Below are positions 47,352 to 56,950 of a stretch of DNA of 64,000 bases, in pieces; within the stretch, counting starts at the first letter, position 1, and each line of letters opens with the position of its first letter. Source of the DNA: Sphingomonas bisphenolicum (GTDB lineage: Bacteria; Pseudomonadota; Alphaproteobacteria; Sphingomonadales; Sphingomonadaceae); assembly GCF_024349785.1 (NCBI RefSeq), contig NZ_AP018817.1, positions 3,441,501 through 3,505,500 on the forward strand, read 5' to 3'. The notes under the pieces were generated by a model. That model worked only from the letters and a program-made list of their open reading frames with translations, was not told the DNA's origin and searched no databases. Both the position numbers and the translations under genes were made by a program.

Positions 47352-47369
47352 TGTGCATTATGTTGCACA
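47352..47369. promoter_or_regulatory. dyad between XRE-cupin and EamA genes, operator candidate
   Basis: An inverted repeat TGTGCA-N6-TGCACA (47352-47357 with 47364-47369) lies in the short divergent spacer, next to a CAATATATTG palindrome at the XRE start. It is a candidate for autoregulation and control of the transporter. Confidence 0.5.
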
Positions 47370-47401
47370 ATGATCCTTCCGACAAGCCTGCAGAAAGCCG
47401 A

Positions 47402-48259
47402 ATGATGATCGGCCGCCCCGAACTCGCGTTGATCGGGGTGACGATACTGTGGGGCGGTACTTTCCTGATCGTGCATCAGGCGATGCGCGAAAGCGGGCCG
47501 CTCTTCTTCGTGGGCCTGCGCTTTGCGACCGCCGCCCTGCTGACGCTGCCGCTCGCCCTGCCGGTGCTGCGCGGGCTGACGCGGCGCGAACTGGTGGCGG
47601 GACTGGTGATCGGGCTGGGCATTTTCGTGGGCTATTCGCTCCAGACCTGGGGCTTGCAGACGATCAGCAGCAGCACGTCGGCCTTCATCACCGCCGCTTA
47701 TGTGCCGCTGGTGCCGATATTGCAGTGGGTGATCCTGCGGCGGCGGCCCAGACTGACGAGTTGGGCCGGGGTCGCGCTGGCCTTTATCGGGCTGCTGCTG
47801 ATCGCCGCGCCCAAGGATGGACTGGCTCTGGGGACCGGCGAATTGCTGACCTTGCTCAGCACCGTGGCGATCGCGCTGGAGATCATCTTCATCAGCCTGT
47901 GGGCCGGGCGCGTGAATGTTGCGCGGGTGACGGTGGTGCAACTGGCGGTGACCGCCCTGCTCGCCTTCGCGTGCATGGGGCCGGCGGGCGAGAGCGTGCC
48001 GCCCTTTTCCTGGTCAGTCGTTTTGAGCGCCTGCGGCCTGGGGGCGATGACGGCGCTGATACAGTTGGTCATGAACTGGGCGCAGCGGACGGTGTCGCCG
48101 ACGCGGGCGACCCTGATCTACGCCGGCGAGCCGGTCTGGGCCGGGATCATCGGCCGGGTCGCGGGCGAAAGGCTGCCGCCGACGGCGCTGGTCGGCGGAC
48201 TGCTGATCGTCGCAGCGGTGATCGTCAGCGAGATACGCTTTGGTCGAAAGGCCGATTAG
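47402..48259 (+). CDS. EamA-family (DMT) transporter
   Basis: A 285-residue protein with ten predicted membrane segments in two EamA halves (ALIGVTILWGGTFLIVHQAM at the start of the first; ALEIIFISLWAG in the second). Family members export amino acids or small metabolites. It is divergent from the XRE-cupin regulator. The last bases overlap the convergent enoyl-CoA hydratase stop. Confidence 0.9.
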   Translation: MMIGRPELALIGVTILWGGTFLIVHQAMRESGPLFFVGLRFATAALLTLPLALPVLRGLTRRELVAGLVIGLGIFVGYSLQTWGLQTISSSTSAFITAAYVPLVPILQWVILRRRPRLTSWAGVALAFIGLLLIAAPKDGLALGTGELLTLLSTVAIALEIIFISLWAGRVNVARVTVVQLAVTALLAFACMGPAGESVPPFSWSVVLSACGLGAMTALIQLVMNWAQRTVSPTRATLIYAGEPVWAGIIGRVAGERLPPTALVGGLLIVAAVIVSEIRFGRKAD

Positions 48260-49014
48260 CTCCGTCGAAACACCGGCGCGCGTTTTTCGAAGAAGGCGGC
48301 AAAGGCTTCCTGCGCCTCGGGCGAGGCAAGCGTTTCGCGGAACAGGCGTGCTTCCTCTTCGATCCGGGCATTGAGCGCGGTGGGATCGCCCTTCATCAAA
48401 CGGCGGGTGGCGGCCAGCGCCTGTGGCGGCTTGGCCATCAGCGCCGCCGCCTTGGCGCGGGCATGGTCGAACAGACCCGCGGCCGGGACAATCGCAGTGA
48501 CGAGGCCGGCGCGGTCGGCGCCGTCTGCATCCATCGGTTCGCCCAGCAACAGCATCGCCGCCGCCTTGGCATGGCCCATGACCGCGGGCGCGAGCAGGCT
48601 GGAGCCGGCTTCGGGCACGATCCCCAGATTGACGAAGGGCATGACAAAGCGCGCATCGGGCGCGGCATAGACGAGGTCGCAGTGGAAGAGCATGGTCGTG
48701 CCAACGCCCACCGCCAGCCCCTGCACCGCCGCGACCAGCGGCTTGTCGAAGGCGGCGATGGCGCGGATGAAGTCGAAGGCGGCGGCCCCGCCCTCCGGCC
48801 CGGCGGTGAAATCCTTCAGGTCGTTGCCCGCGCAAAAGGCGTCGCCCCGACCTGCGATCAGCACGGCGCCGATGTCGGCGCGGGCCGATGCGTCGGCCAG
48901 TGCGGCGGTCATGGCGCGATACATCGCCGCGGTCAGCGCATTCTTCTTGTCCGGGCGATCGATGTGGATTTCGATCACGCCTGCCTCGTCCACGATCGCG
49001 ATATGGTCGCTCAT
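48256..49014 (-). CDS. enoyl-CoA hydratase/isomerase family protein
   Basis: A 252-residue crotonase-fold enzyme. VIEIHIDRPDKKNALTAAMY, the oxyanion segment AFCAGNDLKDF and the LGIVPEAGSSLLAPAVMG region are characteristic. Glu in VPEAGS is kept, but the pattern does not distinguish hydratase from isomerase. It starts at 49014 after GGGAGACTCTGACC-type sequence. It is convergent with the EamA gene. Confidence 0.9.
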   Translation of the reverse strand: MSDHIAIVDEAGVIEIHIDRPDKKNALTAAMYRAMTAALADASARADIGAVLIAGRGDAFCAGNDLKDFTAGPEGGAAAFDFIRAIAAFDKPLVAAVQGLAVGVGTTMLFHCDLVYAAPDARFVMPFVNLGIVPEAGSSLLAPAVMGHAKAAAMLLLGEPMDADGADRAGLVTAIVPAAGLFDHARAKAAALMAKPPQALAATRRLMKGDPTALNARIEEEARLFRETLASPEAQEAFAAFFEKRAPVFRRS

Positions 49015-49125
49015 GGTCAGAGTCTCCCTGTCCTGTCTAACTTGTGCCGGCCCAAGGCGAAGTTGTTGGCGCATCCCATGGCCCGCGTCTATCCCCCCGC
49101 CTATTCTATCGCCTGACCGAAGCTG

Positions 49126-50118
49126 ATGATGAACCGCCTGCGCCAAGCCCTGGACCCGTTTCTGCTACTCCTGCTTGCGACCGTCGCCCTAGCGTCGCTG
49201 CTGCCGGCACGCGGCGAGGGCGCGCGCATCGCCGGGATCGTCGCGGACGCGGGGATCGTGCTGCTTTTTTTCCTGCATGGCGCAAAATTGTCGCGCGAGG
49301 CGATCTGGAGCGGTGCCAAGGCGTGGAAATTGCACCTGGCGACGCTGGGGACGACCTTCGTCGCCTTCCCGTTGCTGGGATTGCTGGTCGGCCGATTCGG
49401 CTTCGTGCCGCAGGATATGCGCGCGGGTCTGCTGTTTCTGGCGCTGCTGCCGTCGACGGTGCAATCGTCCATCGCCTTCACCGCGATCGCGCGGGGCAAT
49501 GTGGCTGCCGCGGTGGTCAGCGCCTCCTTCTCCAACCTGCTGGGCATCTTTCTGACGCCGCTGTTGGTCGCGCTGCTCATGCAGAGGGGCGGTAGCGGGA
49601 GCCTGATCTCGCTGTCTTCGGTCGAGGGGATCGTGCTGCAACTGTTGCTGCCCTTCGTCGTGGGGCATCTGTTGCGACCGTGGATCGGCGGCTTCGTGAC
49701 GCGGCACAAGATGATGCTGGGACGGGTCGATCGCGGATCGATCCTGCTGGTGGTCTATGCCGCCTTTTCGGCCGCGGTGGTCGAGGGGCTATGGTCCAGA
49801 GTGTCGAGCGAGGAACTGCTGGTGCTGGCGGGGCTGTGCATCGCGATGCTGGTCGTCATCCTGCTCTTCACGCTGATGCTGGGGCGGATGCTGGGCCTGT
49901 CTCGGGAAGATGCGATCGTGCTGCAGTTCTGCGGGTCCAAGAAAAGCCTGGCGTCGGGCGTGCCGATCGCGGGCGTGTTGTTCCCGGCGGCGGCGGTCGG
50001 ACCGATCCTGCTGCCGATCATGGTCTTCCACCAAATCCAGTTGATGGCCTGCGCCATGCTGGCGCGGCGGTACGGGGCGCAAGCGGATGCCAAAAGCGAC
50101 GGCGAGTCGGACAGCTGA
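49126..50118 (+). CDS. bile acid:sodium symporter (SBF-like) family protein
   Basis: A 330-residue membrane protein with about ten segments. FFLHGAKLSREAIWSGAKAW near the N-terminus and CGSKKSLASGVPIAGVLFP near the C-terminus are signatures of the SBF-like (YfeH) group. Substrate unknown; probably an organic anion. It precedes the Rieske oxygenase gene in the same direction. Confidence 0.9.
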   Translation: MMNRLRQALDPFLLLLLATVALASLLPARGEGARIAGIVADAGIVLLFFLHGAKLSREAIWSGAKAWKLHLATLGTTFVAFPLLGLLVGRFGFVPQDMRAGLLFLALLPSTVQSSIAFTAIARGNVAAAVVSASFSNLLGIFLTPLLVALLMQRGGSGSLISLSSVEGIVLQLLLPFVVGHLLRPWIGGFVTRHKMMLGRVDRGSILLVVYAAFSAAVVEGLWSRVSSEELLVLAGLCIAMLVVILLFTLMLGRMLGLSREDAIVLQFCGSKKSLASGVPIAGVLFPAAAVGPILLPIMVFHQIQLMACAMLARRYGAQADAKSDGESDS

Positions 50119-50197
50119 ATCGATTTGGGATGGCGTTCCGCACGGTTACATTATACAATCGTAAAATTATGAATTGACGCTAGGGAATCCTGACAAA

Positions 50198-51364
50198 GTG
50201 GCGGGGCAGATCGACAGGATGGTGGACCCGGACTCCGGATGGAGCCTGCCCGCATGGACCTATAGCGATCCTGAATTTTTCGCGGTCGAGGTGGAGCGCA
50301 TCTTTCGCCCGGCCTGGCAGATCGTCTGCCACCAGAGCGACATTCCCACCCCCGGCGATTTCCACACGCTCGATATGATCGGCGAGAGCGTGATCGTGAT
50401 CCGCGGCGACGATGGGGCGGTGCGCGCCTTTACCAATGTCTGCCGCCATCGCGGCGCGCGGATCGTGGATGGCGCCAGCGGCTGCGCGAAGAAGCTGGTC
50501 TGCCCCTATCATGGCTGGACCTATGAGACGGACGGGCGGCTGACCGGCGTGCCGATGAAGGCCAGCTATGGCGCGGCTTTCGCGATGGCGGATCATGGCC
50601 TGATGCCGGTCGAGGTGGAAAGCTGGCAGGGTTTCCTGTTCGTGCGGCTGGCCAATGATGGCGGGCCGTCGGTGGCGCAGATGATGGCGCCCTATATGGA
50701 CGAGGTAGCCGCCTATCGCTTCGAGGACATGCGGGCGCTGGGGCGGGTGACGCTGCGGCCACGGCCGGTGAACTGGAAGAATATCGGCGACAATTATTCG
50801 GACGGGCTGCATATCGCGGTCGCGCATCCGGGCCTCAAGCGGCTGATGGGCGATGGCTATGGCGTGGAGGCATCGCGCCACGCAGACAAGATGTGGGGAC
50901 CGATATTGGACCGGCCGTCGGCCAACCTGTCCGAGCGGGCTTATCAGCACTTCCTGCCGGACGTGCCACATCTGCCGCCGGAACGGCAGCGGCTGTGGAC
51001 CTATTATAAGCTGTGGCCCAATTTCGCGTTCGACATCTATCCCGACCAAGTGGATTTCATGGCCTGGCTGCCGGTGTCGCCGACGCAGACGCTGATCCGC
51101 GAGATTAGTTACGCCCTGCCCGATACGCGGCGGGAGATGAAGGCGGCGCGCTATCTCAACTGGCGGATCAACCGGCAGGTCAATGCCGAGGATACGGAAC
51201 TGGTCGCGCGGGTGCAGGCGGGGATGGCGTCGGCCAGCTTCACCGTCGGGCCATTGAGCGAGCGGGAAGTGGCGCTGCGGCATTTTTGCGGGCGGGTGCG
51301 CGATGTGATCCCGCAGGCGCGGCTGCATCGCGCGCCGGGGATGGGGTGGAGTAATAAAGCATGA
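50198..51364 (+). CDS. Rieske non-heme iron aromatic ring-hydroxylating oxygenase, alpha subunit type
   Basis: A roughly 388-residue oxygenase. The Rieske cluster ligands are CRHRG and CPYHGW; the catalytic mononuclear iron site is in GDNYSDGLHIAVAHPGL. Such enzymes hydroxylate or demethylate aromatic or quaternary amine substrates using electrons from a separate reductase, which is not seen nearby. The start is uncertain: GTG at 50198 is given, with TTG 50174 and ATG 50219 also in frame. It overlaps the following gene by 4 bases. Confidence 0.9.
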   Translation: MAGQIDRMVDPDSGWSLPAWTYSDPEFFAVEVERIFRPAWQIVCHQSDIPTPGDFHTLDMIGESVIVIRGDDGAVRAFTNVCRHRGARIVDGASGCAKKLVCPYHGWTYETDGRLTGVPMKASYGAAFAMADHGLMPVEVESWQGFLFVRLANDGGPSVAQMMAPYMDEVAAYRFEDMRALGRVTLRPRPVNWKNIGDNYSDGLHIAVAHPGLKRLMGDGYGVEASRHADKMWGPILDRPSANLSERAYQHFLPDVPHLPPERQRLWTYYKLWPNFAFDIYPDQVDFMAWLPVSPTQTLIREISYALPDTRREMKAARYLNWRINRQVNAEDTELVARVQAGMASASFTVGPLSEREVALRHFCGRVRDVIPQARLHRAPGMGWSNKA

Positions 51365-52971
51365 CCAAATCCTACGACGCCGTCATCATCGGGGGCGGGC
51401 ATAATGGGCTGGTCTGCGCCTTCTATCTGGCGCGGGCGGGCTATAAGGTTCGCATATTGGAGCGCCGCGCCGTCGTCGGCGGGGCGGCGGTGACCGAGGA
51501 GTTTTATCCCGGCTTTCGCAACTCGACCGCCAGCTATACGGTCAGTCTGCTCAATCCCAAGGTCATCCGCGACATGCAACTGACCGATCATGGCTATCGC
51601 GTGATCGAGCGGCCGATCAGCAATTTCCTGCCGCAGCCCGATGGCGGCTATCTGAAACTGGGCGGCGGGCTGGAAAAGACGCAGGCGGAATTCGCCAAGT
51701 TCAGCGCGCGGGATGCCGAGGCGCTGCCCGCTTATTATGCGGCGCTGGAGGTGGTGGCGGACGTGCTGCGCGACCTGGTGCTGAAAAGCCCGCCCAATGT
51801 CGGCGAAGGGCTGACCATGATCGTCGAGGCGCTGAAGCAAGGACGGCGCGTCGCGGGACTGGGGCTGGAGCAGCAGCGCGACGTGCTGGACCTGTTCACC
51901 AAGTCGGCGCGTAGCTTCCTCGACGGCTGGTTCGAGAGCGACGCGGTAAAGGCGGCGTTCGGCTTCGACGCGGTGGTCGGCAATTACGCCAGCCCCGATA
52001 CGCCGGGCAGCGCCTATGTGCTGTTGCACCATGTGTTCGGCGAGGTGAACGGCAAGAAGGGCGCATGGGGCCACAGCGTCGGCGGCATGGGCGCGATCAC
52101 GCAGATCATGGCTAAAGTCGTGACCGCCATGGGGGTGGAGATCAGCCTGGAGGCCCCGGTCGAGACGGTGCTGGTGGATGGCGGGCGCGCGGTCGGCGTA
52201 CGGCTGGAGAGCGGCGAGGAAGTGATGGGCGGCGCGGTGATCGCCAATGTCGGGCCGAAGCTGCTCTATGAGCGGATGATGGACCCAAGCGACCTGCCGG
52301 CCGATTTCACCAAACGGGTCAAGGCGTTCAAGGCGGGATCGGGGACGTTCCGCATGAATGTGGCGCTGAGCGCCCTGCCCGACTTCACCTGCCTTCCGGG
52401 CGTGGGGGAGCATCACCAGTCGGGGATCATCATCGCGCCGACGCTGGACTATATGGACCGCGCCTTCATGGACGCAAAGCGGGACGGCTGGTCGAAGGCG
52501 CCGATCGTGGAGATGCTGATCCCGTCGACCATCGACGATACGCTCGCACCCGCAGGTTGCCATGTGGCGAGCCTGTTCTGCCAGCAATTCGCGCCGGAGC
52601 TTCCCGTTGGGCGGAGCTGGGACGAGGAGCGCGAGACGGCGGCGGACGATATCATCGCGACGGTGGAGGCGCAGGCGCCGGGCTTCGCCAGGAGCGTGAT
52701 CGCGCGGCAGATTCATTCGCCACTGGATCTGGAACGGAAATTCGGGCTGGTCGGCGGCGACATCATGCATGGCAATCTGACCTTGGACCAGATGTGGGCG
52801 GCGCGCCCGGTATTGGGCCATGGCGCCTATCGCGGGCCGGTGAAGGGCCTCTATATGTGCGGCGCGGGGACGCATCCGGGCGGCGGCGTGACCGGCGCGC
52901 CCGGGCATAATGCCGCGCGCGAGGTGATGAAGGACAAGGCGATCTTCGGGAAATGGCGCGGGCGGGGATAA
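51361..52971 (+). CDS. FAD-dependent oxidoreductase, phytoene desaturase (CrtI)-like
   Basis: A 536-residue flavoprotein with N-terminal FAD motif ([21 protein letters not shown]), CrtI-like [13 protein letters not shown] region and the C-terminal [25 protein letters not shown] signature. These are typical of the phytoene desaturase-related oxidoreductases of unknown substrate. The ATGA overlap with the Rieske oxygenase gene indicates that the two enzymes act in one pathway. Confidence 0.9.
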   Translation: MTKSYDAVIIGGGHNGLVCAFYLARAGYKVRILERRAVVGGAAVTEEFYPGFRNSTASYTVSLLNPKVIRDMQLTDHGYRVIERPISNFLPQPDGGYLKLGGGLEKTQAEFAKFSARDAEALPAYYAALEVVADVLRDLVLKSPPNVGEGLTMIVEALKQGRRVAGLGLEQQRDVLDLFTKSARSFLDGWFESDAVKAAFGFDAVVGNYASPDTPGSAYVLLHHVFGEVNGKKGAWGHSVGGMGAITQIMAKVVTAMGVEISLEAPVETVLVDGGRAVGVRLESGEEVMGGAVIANVGPKLLYERMMDPSDLPADFTKRVKAFKAGSGTFRMNVALSALPDFTCLPGVGEHHQSGIIIAPTLDYMDRAFMDAKRDGWSKAPIVEMLIPSTIDDTLAPAGCHVASLFCQQFAPELPVGRSWDEERETAADDIIATVEAQAPGFARSVIARQIHSPLDLERKFGLVGGDIMHGNLTLDQMWAARPVLGHGAYRGPVKGLYMCGAGTHPGGGVTGAPGHNAAREVMKDKAIFGKWRGRG

Positions 52972-53024
52972 GCCCGCCATCGACGCCTTGCCCTCCCCCG
53001 CCGCCTTCCCTAAAGCACCGGTTC

Positions 53025-54020
53025 ATGCCCGACATCTTCATACCCGATGCGACACCCGAGCTGACAGGCCGGGCGTTGTTTCCGCACAAGCATCTTCTGT
53101 CCATCGCGGACCTCAAGCCGTGGGAAATCCGCTTCCTGCTGGATGAGGCGGAACATTGGGCGCAGGCGAACAAGGGCCGGGCGCGCAAGCATGACGGGCG
53201 ATTGGCGGGGATGACGCAGATCAACGCCTTTTTCGAGAACAGCACGCGGACGTTGCTGTCGTTCGAGATTGCGGGGAAGCGGCTGGGCGCGGATGTCGTC
53301 AACATGCATGCGGGCCAGTCGAGCGTGAAGAAGGGCGAGACGCTGATCGACACCGCCATGACGCTGAACGCGATGGCGGCCGATGTCATCGTGATCCGCC
53401 ATGCCAGTTCGGGCGCGGTGCGGCTGATCGCGGACAAGGTGGACTGCCCGGTGCTGAACGCGGGCGATGGCTGGCACCAGCATCCCACACAGGCGCTGCT
53501 CGATGCGCTGACGATCCGGCGACGCAAGGGCGGGTTCGAGGGGCTGGTGGTCGCGATCTGCGGCGATGTGCTGCACAGCCGGGTGGCGCGATCGAACATG
53601 CTGTGCCTGGCCGCGCTAGGCGCGCAGGTGCGCGCGGTCGCGCCGCCGACTTTGCTGCCGCCCGAGGTGGAGATGCTGGGGGCGACGCCCTTCACCCGGA
53701 TGGATGAGGGGCTGGAGGGGGCCGACGTGGTGATGATGCTGCGACTCCAGAATGAGCGGATGGACGGAGCGTTCATCCCCTCCCCGCGCGAATATCATGC
53801 GCTCTACGGGCTGACGCCGGAACGGCTGGCGCTGGCCAAGCCGGACGCTCTGGTGATGCATCCGGGGCCGATGAACCGGGGCGTGGAGATCAGCAGTTCG
53901 GTCGCCGATCATCCCGAGCGCTCCGCCATCACCGAGCAGGTGGCGATGGGCGTGGCGGTGCGCATGGCCTGCCTGGACGTGCTAACGCGCGGGGCGCGGG
54001 GAACGGAGGGGTGGGTATGA
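53025..54020 (+). CDS. pyrB: aspartate carbamoyltransferase catalytic subunit
   Basis: A 331-residue ATCase, which makes carbamoyl aspartate in pyrimidine synthesis. The carbamoyl-phosphate motif FENSTRT, the HASSGA and [10 protein letters not shown] motifs and the late [12 protein letters not shown] segment are present. Start ATG at 53025. The following gene encodes a dihydroorotase-like partner, an arrangement in which ATCase forms a complex with an inactive DHOase homologue. Confidence 0.97.
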   Translation: MPDIFIPDATPELTGRALFPHKHLLSIADLKPWEIRFLLDEAEHWAQANKGRARKHDGRLAGMTQINAFFENSTRTLLSFEIAGKRLGADVVNMHAGQSSVKKGETLIDTAMTLNAMAADVIVIRHASSGAVRLIADKVDCPVLNAGDGWHQHPTQALLDALTIRRRKGGFEGLVVAICGDVLHSRVARSNMLCLAALGAQVRAVAPPTLLPPEVEMLGATPFTRMDEGLEGADVVMMLRLQNERMDGAFIPSPREYHALYGLTPERLALAKPDALVMHPGPMNRGVEISSSVADHPERSAITEQVAMGVAVRMACLDVLTRGARGTEGWV

Positions 54021-54063
54021 GCCTTCCATCCTTTGACGGCATTTGGTTTGAGGAAATGACAGC

Positions 54064-55287
54064 GTGAGCAGGATCGCCATTATCAACGGCAGACTGGCCG
54101 ATCCTGCCGGCGATGCGCTGACGCCCGGCATCGTGCTGATCGCGGGCGACCGGATCGTCGCGGCGGGCGATGTCGCGGTGCCGGACGACGCGCAGCGGAT
54201 CGATGCGCAGGGGCTGGTGGTCGCGCCCGGCCTGATCGATCTGGGCGTCTTTGCGACCGACAAGCCGGCCTTCCATTTCGGCGGGATCACGCGCGCGGCG
54301 CTGATGCCCGACCAGCGCGCGCCACTGGACGAGGTCGGCCTGATCCGGGAAGCGACCCGCGCGGGCAAGCCCGATTTCTGGGTCCATCCGATCGCCGCGG
54401 CGACGCGCGGGCTGCTTGGCCAGGAAATGGCCGAAATGGGCCTGATGCAGATGGCGGGGGCCAAGGCGGTCGGCACCGGACGGCAATGGATCGCCGATTC
54501 GGGCGTGATGCTGCGCGTGCTGTCCTATGCCAGCGGCCTGGGCCTGACCGTCATCGCCCATGCCGAAGATGGCGGGTTGACCGCCAAGGCGGTGGCAACC
54601 AGCGGCGAGACGGCGACCCGCCTCGGCCTCCCCCACGCCCCGGCCTGCGCCGAGGCACTGGCGATCGCGCGCGACATCATGCTGGCGCGCGAAACCGGCG
54701 CGGCGATCCATTTCCGGCTGGTGACGACCAAGGCGGGATTCGACCTGATCCGCGCGGCCAAGACGGAAGGGCTGAAGGTCACATGCGGCATCAGCCCGGC
54801 CTATCTGTTCCTGAACGACCAGGCGGCGACCGACTTCCGCACCTTTGCACGGCTGTCGCCACCGCTGCGCGACGAGCGCGACCGGCAGGCCTGCCTCGCG
54901 GCGGTCGCCGACGGGACGATCGACGTCATCACCTCCAGCCACGATCCGCGCGGGCCGGAGGACAAGCGCCTGCCCTTCGCCGATGCGTCGCCGGGCATGG
55001 CGGGGGCGGAGACGCTGCTGGCGCTATCGCTCAACCTGGTCCGCGACGGGCAGGTGACGATCAACCGGCTGATGACGCTGCTGTCGGCCAATCCGGCGAA
55101 GATTTTGGGCGTCGATGCGGGCGGCTTTGCGGCCGGGAGCGCGGCGGACCTGATCTTCGTCGATCCCGACGCACCCTGGATCGTCGATTCGGCGAAGATG
55201 GCGGCCGCGGCGGGGAACACACCGTTCGACCGGCTGCCGGTGCAGGGGCGGGCGCGGCGGATCATGAAGGGCGGCGTGTTTCTGTAG
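54064..55287 (+). CDS. dihydroorotase-like protein lacking catalytic metal ligands
   Basis: A 407-residue class I dihydroorotase homologue. Where active enzymes have DxHxH, this one reads IDLGVFATDKPAF. The first late His motif survives (IAHAEDGG), but the LHxxHxST motif is IHFRLVTT and the TDHAPH motif is SSHDPRGP, so it is very unlikely to be catalytic. This matches the PyrX/PyrC' pseudo-DHOase that stabilises PyrB in some bacteria. It starts with GTG 43 bases after pyrB. An active pyrC must lie elsewhere. Confidence 0.88.
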   Translation: MSRIAIINGRLADPAGDALTPGIVLIAGDRIVAAGDVAVPDDAQRIDAQGLVVAPGLIDLGVFATDKPAFHFGGITRAALMPDQRAPLDEVGLIREATRAGKPDFWVHPIAAATRGLLGQEMAEMGLMQMAGAKAVGTGRQWIADSGVMLRVLSYASGLGLTVIAHAEDGGLTAKAVATSGETATRLGLPHAPACAEALAIARDIMLARETGAAIHFRLVTTKAGFDLIRAAKTEGLKVTCGISPAYLFLNDQAATDFRTFARLSPPLRDERDRQACLAAVADGTIDVITSSHDPRGPEDKRLPFADASPGMAGAETLLALSLNLVRDGQVTINRLMTLLSANPAKILGVDAGGFAAGSAADLIFVDPDAPWIVDSAKMAAAAGNTPFDRLPVQGRARRIMKGGVFL

Positions 55288-55354
55288 ACAGCAGGGTGGA
55301 GGGAACCGCCCGACCGCTCGCGCGCTTGCCTTGCATGACCGGCAGGGGATGTGG

Positions 55355-56272
55355 ATGACGCAGAAAGTCGCGCAGCAGGTGCATGTCGATGCGCCATGGA
55401 AGATACCGCCGCGAGCGTGGTGGGAAATTCTCAAACGGGTGCATGGCGCGCTGTCGGGCAATCATGTCGGACTGCTGGCCGCGGGCGTCGCCTATTATGC
55501 CTTCCTGTCAATCGCGCCGCTGCTGGCCGCGGTCGTGCTGACCTATGGCCTGTTCGGCGATCCGGCGATGGTGCAGCGGCATATGCAGGCGATCATCTCC
55601 GTCGTGCCCGCCGATGCCGCGTCACTGATCAACGACCAGTTGCTGGGCGTGGTCAGCACGCGCAAGCCCGCGATCGGATTCGGCCTGCTGCTGGCGCTGG
55701 CGATCGCCGTCTATGGCGCGACGCGGGCGGCGTCCGCGATCATGGAGGCGCTCAATATCGTCTATGGGCAGAAGGAAGGGCGCAACATCTTCCGCTTCTA
55801 TCGCACGTCGATGGGGATCACCTTTTCCGCGGTGCTGGTCGTGGTCGTGGGCGTGTTCACCGCAACGATCATCGGCCTGTTGCAGGATTTCCTGACCAAT
55901 TGGGGACCGGGCGTGCTGTTCGCGATCAAGGCGACGACATGGGTGTGCGCGGGATTGCTGGCCAGCATCATCTTCGGCCTGATCTATCGCTTCGGCCCCA
56001 ACCGGCGCCATGCGCAATGGCAGTGGCTGACCGTGGGATCGGTGTCGGCGACGCTGTTCTGGCTGGTCGCGACGCTGGGCGTGTCCTTCTACGTGTCCAC
56101 CTTCGGCAATTACAACAAGACCTATGGATCGCTGGGCGCAGTGGTGGTGCTGCAACTCTGGCTGTTCGTATCGGCCTATATCGTGTTGCTGGGCGCGCAG
56201 ATCAACGCGGAAGCCGAGCGCCAGACCAGCGCCGACACCAGCGTCGCGCCGCAAGACGCAAAAGCGGCATAA
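55355..56272 (+). CDS. YihY/BrkB-family inner-membrane protein
   Basis: A 305-residue protein with about six membrane segments. LLAAGVAYYAFLSIAPLLAAV near the N-terminus, YGATRAASAIMEALNIVYG and the late GSLGAVVVLQLWLFVSAYI are family patterns. Older annotation as RNase BN is not supported for this family. The start at 55355 has AGGGG 6 bases upstream. Function unknown. Confidence 0.92.
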   Translation: MTQKVAQQVHVDAPWKIPPRAWWEILKRVHGALSGNHVGLLAAGVAYYAFLSIAPLLAAVVLTYGLFGDPAMVQRHMQAIISVVPADAASLINDQLLGVVSTRKPAIGFGLLLALAIAVYGATRAASAIMEALNIVYGQKEGRNIFRFYRTSMGITFSAVLVVVVGVFTATIIGLLQDFLTNWGPGVLFAIKATTWVCAGLLASIIFGLIYRFGPNRRHAQWQWLTVGSVSATLFWLVATLGVSFYVSTFGNYNKTYGSLGAVVVLQLWLFVSAYIVLLGAQINAEAERQTSADTSVAPQDAKAA

Positions 56273-56335
56273 TCGCGCTTGCCCTCCCTGTCATGCCACG
56301 CTAAAGCGCCCTCCTTCGCTGGCTAGGGCCAGTGC

Positions 56336-56411
56336 AGGAGTGTAGCTCAGTTGGTAGAGCGTCGGTCTCCAAAACCGAATGCCGTGGGTTCGAGTCCCTC
56401 CACTCCTGCCA
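56336..56411 (+). tRNA. tRNA-Trp (anticodon CCA)
   Basis: A standard cloverleaf: acceptor AGGAGTG/CACTCCT, D arm GCTCAGTTGGTAGAGC, anticodon loop TCTCCAAAA (anticodon CCA), T arm with GGGTTCGAGTCCC, discriminator G and an encoded CCA end. It precedes secE and nusG, the common bacterial order. Confidence 0.97.
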
Positions 56412-56640
56412 AGCGAACTGGCTGCGGACCCTTGAAAATTCGGGGGTTCGCGGCTAAGTGCGCCGAAGCGATTTCGAGGTGGCCGGCGACGGGCACCGTC
56501 AAGAAATCGCGGCCGCACAGGCCGGTGAATTTGGTCGCGGAGCATGTGGCCGCACCCCCGGACGCCAGACAGGGCGGGATCGGGAGGGCGGACTGTTGCT
56601 TCGCGAATTGGTGTTGGTTCGAGACGTGCAGAGGCAGGCG

Positions 56641-56847
56641 ATGGCGAAGGTTTCCCCCGGCGAATTCGTCAATCAGGTGCAGACCGAGGCGAAGAAGATC
56701 GTATGGCCTACCGGCCGCGAAACCATGATGACCGGCGTGATGGTCGTCATCATGACGACGCTGCTGGGCCTGTTCTTCTTCGGCATCGACACCTTCTTCG
56801 GCGCGATCGTCCAGTGGTTGCTGGGCGTCGCCGCAGGCCGGGCCTGA
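56641..56847 (+). CDS. secE: preprotein translocase subunit SecE
   Basis: A 68-residue short SecE with one membrane segment, the usual alphaproteobacterial form. VQTEAKKIVWPTGRETMMTG is the conserved cytoplasmic amphipathic helix, followed by MVVIMTTLLGLFFFGI across the membrane. It clamps SecY in the translocon. The 229 bases between tRNA-Trp and secE hold no gene that I can support. Confidence 0.95.
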   Translation: MAKVSPGEFVNQVQTEAKKIVWPTGRETMMTGVMVVIMTTLLGLFFFGIDTFFGAIVQWLLGVAAGRA

Positions 56848-56850
56848 GCT

Positions 56851-56919
56851 TTGTCGGCGCGATTTCGGAGTAAATCGCCCGAGTTTTTGTTGGCGCGATT
56901 TTCAAGTAAATCGCTAGAG
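56851..56919. repeat. imperfect tandem repeat of two hairpins between secE and nusG
   Basis: Two 33-base units (56851-56883 and 56887-56919) share most bases. Each contains a 7-bp inverted repeat GCGATTT...AAATCGC. They are flanked by two copies of GCCGGGCCTGA. The repeats would form two successive small hairpins in the secE-nusG transcript. Confidence 0.75.
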
Positions 56920-56950
56920 CCGGGCCTGATTGGGATTTTGAAAGGGTAAC

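Noticed and set aside
46754..47941. A 395-residue form of the XRE-cupin protein starting far upstream
   Set aside because: The extra N-terminus is only the antisense of the EamA gene; the regulator proper begins at 47344.
51151..52980. A 609-codon minus-strand frame opposite the CrtI-like gene
   Set aside because: Shadow frame; the plus strand carries full FAD-binding motifs.
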